Shown here: positions 60,118-64,000 of the stretch, in pieces | Numbering within the stretch: position 1 is the stretch's first letter | Layout of the letters: each line of letters begins with the position of its first letter | Assembly: GCA_004376375.1 (NCBI GenBank) | Contig: SOJX01000090.1 | Location: 1 to 64,000, forward strand | Length of the DNA: 64,000 nt | Reading direction: 5' to 3' | DNA from: Planctomycetota bacterium | GTDB taxonomy: Bacteria > Planctomycetota > E44-bin39 | Translations under genes and position numbers: made by a program | The notes under the pieces: model-generated | Database searches by the model: none | Told to the model about the DNA's origin: nothing | Seen by the model: the letters and a program-made list of their open reading frames with translations, nothing else

Positions 60118-60594
60118 CTATTCAGCGGATTCCTCCGGTTTTGCCAGATATGCCTTCGCGAACGCGAAGATTTTATCCTGGATGAACTTCTTGGCGCGGG
60201 CCTCGTTTACCCGGTCGACCGGGAAAGAGACGTAATCGTTCGAGGGCTGCTGCCCTTCTATCTCTACCGTGCATTCAAGGAAAATCGCCTGATGTGTTTC
60301 GTTATCACGGCAGTGGAACTCCAGCCGTCCTTCATTGGGGTGATCGGCGTCCTTTTCGAACCGGCAGCGCAGGCCCGCCGCGGTTTCTTCGTCGATTTCT
60401 TCTTCACTGATATTGGAAAACCTCTGTCTTAGCCAGTCCCTGCGCTCGAGGATGAGGTTGTAGAGTTTCCTGATTTCTTTGAGCGATTTCCCGACCTTTG
60501 CCTCTGCGTCTTCGGGCGCATCGGGGACGTCGTGTCCCAGTATTTCCCGCTCGAACTTCTTTGTGAACTCGCCCATCGGCTGGTCAGTATCCAT
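60118..60594 (-). CDS. Hypothetical soluble protein (158 aa)
   Basis: ATG with AAGGGGGCGG upstream. No signal or membrane helix. A helical, charged first half (PMGEFTKKFEREILGHDVPD, SLKEIRKLYNLILERRDWLR) and an alpha/beta second half (RCRFEKDADHPNEGRLEFHC, IFLECTVEIEGQQPSNDYVS, then RAKKFIQDKIFAFAKAYLAK). No family recognised. Its size and charge recall the protein at 22194, but I have no evidence they are related. Confidence 0.75.
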   Translation of the reverse strand: MDTDQPMGEFTKKFEREILGHDVPDAPEDAEAKVGKSLKEIRKLYNLILERRDWLRQRFSNISEEEIDEETAAGLRCRFEKDADHPNEGRLEFHCRDNETHQAIFLECTVEIEGQQPSNDYVSFPVDRVNEARAKKFIQDKIFAFAKAYLAKPEESAE

Positions 60595-60774
60595 GACCGC
60601 CCCCTTGTTTGAGAAGTTAACTGATTATAGCCCCATGCGGGGAAAAGTGTCAACGGCTTTCGGGAAAAAAAATGGATTTGCGGCTGCAGCAGCGCCTTGC
60701 GGATTTCCTTCTTGACCGGCCGGCACTTCAACGTATATCATCTTTTGTAACATTGAAATACATGGAGGCCTGCC

Positions 60775-61137
60775 ATGCGTGCAGCATTAATCGCGTTTTT
60801 CCTCGGCCTGATAATCGGGACAGTCGCCGCAAGCTTTGTGCTGATCGGCTCAAAGCGGCGCGAAATGAAAAGTCTCCGCGAAGAGATTAATCAGTTCGGC
60901 ACCAATTTTCGGATCGCCCGGGAAGAGGTTGCATCACTTGAAGCAGACCTCGAGCTGGAACGCGAACTGCGCGGAAAATACAAAGGCGAGGTGGATAAGA
61001 TGCAGCGGAGCATGGGAAAGACGCTAAAATCAACGAACCTGCTTGTCGAGCTGCGTGATAAAAAAATAAGGCAACTGGAAAAAATACTCGTCGATAATAA
61101 CCTGCTTCCGAAGAGCGGTGAGAACGAGGGGGAATAG
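60775..61137 (+). CDS. Small membrane-anchored coiled-coil protein (120 aa)
   Basis: Good GGAGG Shine-Dalgarno sequence. One N-terminal membrane helix (AALIAFFLGLIIGTVAASFV, residues 3-23), then about 90 residues of heptads (EMKSLREEINQFGTNFRIAR, EEVASLEADLELERELRGKY, KSTNLLVELRDKKIRQLEKI). It should be single-pass with a coiled coil on one side. It recalls small division or septum proteins (FtsL/DivIC-like in layout), but there is no sequence mark for that. It is convergent with the HAD gene, with 13 bases between them. Confidence 0.75.
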   Translation: MRAALIAFFLGLIIGTVAASFVLIGSKRREMKSLREEINQFGTNFRIAREEVASLEADLELERELRGKYKGEVDKMQRSMGKTLKSTNLLVELRDKKIRQLEKILVDNNLLPKSGENEGE

Positions 61138-61150
61138 CGGTTTTACATCA

Positions 61151-61753
61151 CTATCCCGGCCGGACGCCCGTCAGTTCTTCGAGAAGCAGAATCAGGGCTG
61201 GAATATTTCGGACGTGATAATCGGGTGCAAGTTCGTTTATCTTGTCTTTATCTTCCCCGATCAGGACCGTTGTCAGCCCGCATCCGCAGCCTGCGACGAT
61301 ATCAAGGCGTGAATCTCCGATTATTACCGTCTCTTCCGGTTTTGTACCCGTAATCTCGAGCGCCAGTTTCATGAACTCAGTCGAAGGCTTGTGACGGCCG
61401 CAGTCGCGGGACAGGACAGGCGGCAGGCTGAGCCCGCAGCGCCCGGCGACTTCCGACACATTAGAGGAGTTGTTGTTTGTAACAACGGCTGCGGCCAGGC
61501 CCTTTTCCTTCAGCGCTTCAAGCAGTGCAGGCACGCCTTCGCGGATACGTGCTCCTGCGACGGCTTCCCGCTCCCAGCGCGACATTATGGCTTGAAGCTC
61601 TGCGCGGCGCTCGGGCGTTGCGGCTTCCATGGCTTCGAGAACGAGCATATCCCCAATGCCCATTTCGGACTTGATCGCTTTCCAGTCGAAAAACGGCTCG
61701 GTTATTGTGCCGTCGAAATCGAGAAGAACGCCGCGTATTTTAAGTAACGTCAT
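61151..61753 (-). CDS. HAD-family hydrolase (phosphatase, 200 aa from M14)
   Basis: Haloacid-dehalogenase fold phosphatase, cytoplasmic. Motif I DFDGTITEP (nucleophile Asp), motif II VVTNNN, motif III RHKPS, motif IV IIGDSRLDIVAG. Cap helices in between (SEMGIGDMLVLEAMEAATPE). The open frame starts at a GTG (61792), but M14 (ATG 61753, MTLLKIRGVLLDFDG) places the motif at the usual distance, so I prefer it. The subfamily resembles phosphoglycolate-phosphatase (Gph)-like proteins; the substrate is unknown. It ends near the coiled-coil gene with no shared operon. Confidence 0.9.
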   Translation of the reverse strand: MTLLKIRGVLLDFDGTITEPFFDWKAIKSEMGIGDMLVLEAMEAATPERRAELQAIMSRWEREAVAGARIREGVPALLEALKEKGLAAAVVTNNNSSNVSEVAGRCGLSLPPVLSRDCGRHKPSTEFMKLALEITGTKPEETVIIGDSRLDIVAGCGCGLTTVLIGEDKDKINELAPDYHVRNIPALILLLEELTGVRPG

Positions 61754-61804
61754 AACCAAGTGCCCACAGCGTTGCAAGGTCCCGTTTTTCACCGCGTGGT
61801 CGCG

Positions 61805-61965
61805 GATGTCTTTGGTAATTGGTTTTTGGTTCTTGGTTAAGAGTTATATTCTTAATATCTATTAAAGCTCCGGAAACTGTTCAAGGTCACAGGCCGGAGC
61901 TACGGTTTCCAGAATTTAACCAATGACCAGTAACTAATAACCAACAACCAATAACCAATAACTCT
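61805..61965. repeat. Inverted GGTTTTT/GGTTCTT and AATAACC arrays
   Basis: Left arm GGTAATTGGTTTTTGGTTCT and on (7- to 8-bp units of GGTT type), a 90-base middle, and right arm AACTAATAACCAACAACCAA and on (AATAACC units). The arms are inverse. The right arm stops six bases before the stop of the membrane-protein gene. Confidence 0.8.
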
Positions 61966-62427
61966 TTATCCGAACCGCTTGAAGAGAAGAACGATGGTCC
62001 CGATTGAGCCGCCGATACCTGCGGCGAAAATGACCCAGCCGAGAAGGTAGACGATGCTGCCGATGCCGTAGCCGAAGCCGCCGGCCGTTCCATACCAGAG
62101 TCCTGCAAATTTCCCGCCGCCCTTTCCGCGGAAACGGTTGCCCGCCTTCCTGAACCACAGGCGTGCGCGTTTCCTCAGGGCGACTGCGGCGGGAAGTACT
62201 CCCCACGCGGCGAGAGAAACCACGCCGACCGCGATGACGAACAGAAGGACCGTCCACCAGAAAGTTTTGGGAATCGCGGAAAATTTCAGCGTGCCTGTAA
62301 GGTATCCGTACACGAAGTAGCCCGAGATGATCAGAGGGACGATATTCAACCCCAGCATTAGGAGAATGTTGTCCCTGATCGGGCTTGAGCGTTTCCAGCG
62401 TTCGCTTTGCACCTGCTGCTCCGTCAA
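61966..62427 (-). CDS. Small membrane protein (153 aa)
   Basis: Four hydrophobic stretches (NILLMLGLNIVPLIISGYFV, FWWTVLLFVIAVGVVSLAAW, GFGYGIGSIVYLLGWVIFAA and a final GSIGTIVLLFK). A basic loop (ALRKRARLWFRKAGNRFRGK) lies between the second and third. Polytopic, no domain recognised. It is last in a three-gene unit with 4-bp overlaps, so it should work with the two genes before it. Confidence 0.75.
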   Translation of the reverse strand: MTEQQVQSERWKRSSPIRDNILLMLGLNIVPLIISGYFVYGYLTGTLKFSAIPKTFWWTVLLFVIAVGVVSLAAWGVLPAAVALRKRARLWFRKAGNRFRGKGGGKFAGLWYGTAGGFGYGIGSIVYLLGWVIFAAGIGGSIGTIVLLFKRFG

Positions 62428-62954
62428 TCGTTACGATACCACCAGGCGAGGCGGGAATGTTTTACCAGCGCGGCAGCGATTGTGCGGAGGTCTTTCCGGG
62501 CCCTCTGCACTTCATCGGCGCTCAGGTGGCGGGAGAGCAACGGAAAAAGCGGTCTGAGCCAGAAGGAAAGTCCCTTTCGCGCCGTAACTTCCAGTATCCA
62601 GCGGCATGCCGTGTCGCGTCTGATCATTTCGAGAAGCTCGACGACCCGCGGTATGAATCTCTGCGCCCTGGTCGTTGTCGTGAAATAGACGTAGGGAGGA
62701 AGCCCCTCGTCGGGATGACCGCCGCAGGAGGAGTATGTCTCGAAACCTTCGATAGAGTTCAGCGCGCGTACGCATTCGCGTGAGGCCGGCTCGATTTTGT
62801 TCCGCTCGGCCCAGGCGTTGAAATCGATTGTATCGAAAAAGTCGTCGTTCCCGATCTGCATGCCGCAGACCTGGCATTCGATAAAGACGTGCCCGCCGAC
62901 TTCGCGTTGGGCCATCGCATGGCATCCGCATTCATCGCATTGCAGGCGGCTCAT
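62424..62954 (-). CDS. Zinc-ribbon protein of unknown function (176 aa)
   Basis: N-terminal pairs of cysteines (LQCDECGCHAMAQRE and ECQVCGMQIG) form a likely zinc ribbon. The rest is an alpha/beta domain: FDTIDFNAWAERNKIE, ALNSIEGFETYSSCGGHPDE, PYVYFTTTTRAQRFIPR, and a helical end (DEVQRARKDLRTIAAALVKH). No signal peptide. Possibly a nucleic-acid or protein binder. It overlaps both neighbours by 4 bp, so the three are surely one unit. No family recognised. Confidence 0.78.
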   Translation of the reverse strand: MSRLQCDECGCHAMAQREVGGHVFIECQVCGMQIGNDDFFDTIDFNAWAERNKIEPASRECVRALNSIEGFETYSSCGGHPDEGLPPYVYFTTTTRAQRFIPRVVELLEMIRRDTACRWILEVTARKGLSFWLRPLFPLLSRHLSADEVQRARKDLRTIAAALVKHSRLAWWYRND

Positions 62955-63928
62955 TTCGGCGTCCCCCTGCCGAGGCGTTCTTTGACTTTTCTACGTACCC
63001 GCTCCGCGCGGTCGCGTACGACTTTGCTCGGATGAACTGAGAGCGTTTTCAGTATATCGAGGCATGCCTCGGTGCCTATGATTGCGAAGGCGGAGACGGC
63101 CTGTGCAAGGTCGAACTCGGCATTTCTGTCCGCAGCCGCGTCGCGGCAGTATGCGATAAAAGCCGATTCCGAATCGGCGGCTTTAATTGTGAACGCGGCC
63201 AGAGCGAGTTCAAAACGCGCCCGAAGATTCAGTTCTTTTCGCACGCTGGTTTCGACGATCTGTTTTACATAATCCACGGGCTTGATTGAAGCAATCGCCA
63301 TTGCGGCCGCGACCGCGACTTTCTCGTCCTTATCCGCGGCGGTTTCAAGCAGCGCCGGTGTTGCGGATGCGTTTCCAATCTCCCCCAGGGCTTTGGCGGA
63401 TACAAATCTCAGGCGGGATGAGTTTTCAACCTGAAATTTCATTGCCGCAATAAGGAGATCAACCGCCCGCGGATCCTTATACTCGGAAATTTCGGGAATT
63501 ATAATATGACGCCAGCGGTAATTTTCATCGGCAAGCGCGTCGAGCAGCCAGTCGACGCGCCTGAGTTCTTTGCCTTCATAGCGGGTTTTTACTCCGTTCC
63601 ACCATTTTTCCCATCGCGTGAGAGCGGTAAAGCGGAGTTCTTCGGTATGTTCGGGGTGATAATCGAAGTGCATTCCGGTGGCATCGCGAAGCAAAATTAT
63701 TAGATCATTTCTGTACGACCAGTCTTCACCGCGCAGGAGTCCGATGATAAGCTTGTCGATTTCCCGTGCAAGGTTATGCCGCCTCGGCTTTCTCGGCTTT
63801 GCGGGCCCCGGCTTGAGGATAATCGACGCCGCGACGATTCCGACAAAGAGAATCGCCAGGAGCGTAAACGGCATGACCAGCGACGGTTTGCGTTTTGCCT
63901 GTTTGTTTTTTTTGCTCATCGCCTGCAT
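62951..63928 (-). CDS. Membrane-anchored HEAT-repeat protein (325 aa)
   Basis: Basic start (SKKNKQAKRKPS), one membrane helix (about 18-40, LVMPFTLLAILFVGIVAASI), then HEAT/PBS-lyase repeats: EYKDPRAVDLLIAAMKF, RLRFVSAKALGEIGNASATP, KDEKVAVAAAMAIASIKPVD, LRARFELALAAFTIKA and KVVRDRAERVRRKVKERLGR. The repeats lie on the outside if the basic end is cytoplasmic. First gene of a three-gene unit. M4 may be the real start. The leader sequence after 63928 is poly-C rich with no gene to the window end. Confidence 0.85.
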   Translation of the reverse strand: MQAMSKKNKQAKRKPSLVMPFTLLAILFVGIVAASIILKPGPAKPRKPRRHNLAREIDKLIIGLLRGEDWSYRNDLIILLRDATGMHFDYHPEHTEELRFTALTRWEKWWNGVKTRYEGKELRRVDWLLDALADENYRWRHIIIPEISEYKDPRAVDLLIAAMKFQVENSSRLRFVSAKALGEIGNASATPALLETAADKDEKVAVAAAMAIASIKPVDYVKQIVETSVRKELNLRARFELALAAFTIKAADSESAFIAYCRDAAADRNAEFDLAQAVSAFAIIGTEACLDILKTLSVHPSKVVRDRAERVRRKVKERLGRGTPK

Positions 63929-64000
63929 TTAATACCACATAACGCGGGATTATGCAACCACTTGTCTGAATTGCCCCCCCCCGCCCCCTCGGTCGTTAAG

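Overview
The window looks like about 64 kb of a bacterial chromosome, probably from an uncultivated lineage (a metagenome-derived contig is my guess). It is GC-rich in most genes, with a few AT-rich islands. The gene set suggests the Planctomycetota/PVC neighbourhood or a related deep-branching phylum: giant kinase-like proteins fused to beta-propellers, a dockerin-tailed secreted protein, many HEAT, TPR and Asp-box proteins, GspE/MshEN secretion proteins and an ECF sigma/anti-sigma pair. There is no rRNA, tRNA or ribosomal-protein operon here, so this placement is inference. Most genes start with a visible Shine-Dalgarno sequence, and many sit in short operons with 4-bp overlaps.

Layout. 1-2.8 kb: a graveyard of repeats with small genes. 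2.8-7.2 kb: a 1466-residue membrane pseudokinase/beta-propeller protein, convergent with aspS (7.2-9.0). 9.1-9.8: a tail-anchored coiled-coil protein. 10.0-12.4: four tandem paralogues of an unnamed three-helix membrane module, two carrying a pilin-like domain; one of these is cut by an in-frame TGA. 12.7-19.3: two hypothetical proteins and a 1612-residue secreted repeat protein ending in a dockerin. 19.4-22.7: thiC, mnmA and a small protein. 22.8-27.5: an FHA pseudokinase, a GNAT acetyltransferase, a heptosyltransferase and an ECF sigma factor with an anti-sigma factor that ends in a GspG-like domain. 27.7-33.5: a HEAT protein with the same membrane module as the 10-12 kb cluster, a TPR membrane protein, an inositol monophosphatase and an unknown membrane protein. 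33.9-39.3: a MIO-type ammonia-lyase with an Ala-Cys-Gly triad, a methyltransferase-nuclease fusion, an HDAC-family amidohydrolase and an unknown protein. 39.4-46.4 (minus strand): a DUF116-like protein, then a type IV pilus/type II secretion-like operon (MshEN-only protein, GspE/PilB ATPase, receiver protein, HEAT+STN protein). 46.7-55.0: lipoproteins, a hydrolase-fold protein lacking its nucleophile, a phosphodiesterase and two radical SAM enzymes. 55.1-63.9: TPR/HEAT, YfhO-like, HAD and small membrane proteins.

The most striking structure is between the genes. Nearly every larger gap holds arrays of 7- or 8-bp tandem units with a different unit at each locus. They are often arranged as two inverted arms and often sit beside a GC-rich palindrome of the form TTAGCSGCGC..GCGCG. 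About eighteen such loci occur here. Some supply terminators, some border start or stop codons, and one appears to encode the end of a protein. I regard this repeat system and the reused membrane module as the two best candidates for something undescribed. Several proteins also keep a fold but lack catalytic residues: two pseudokinases and one alpha/beta hydrolase.
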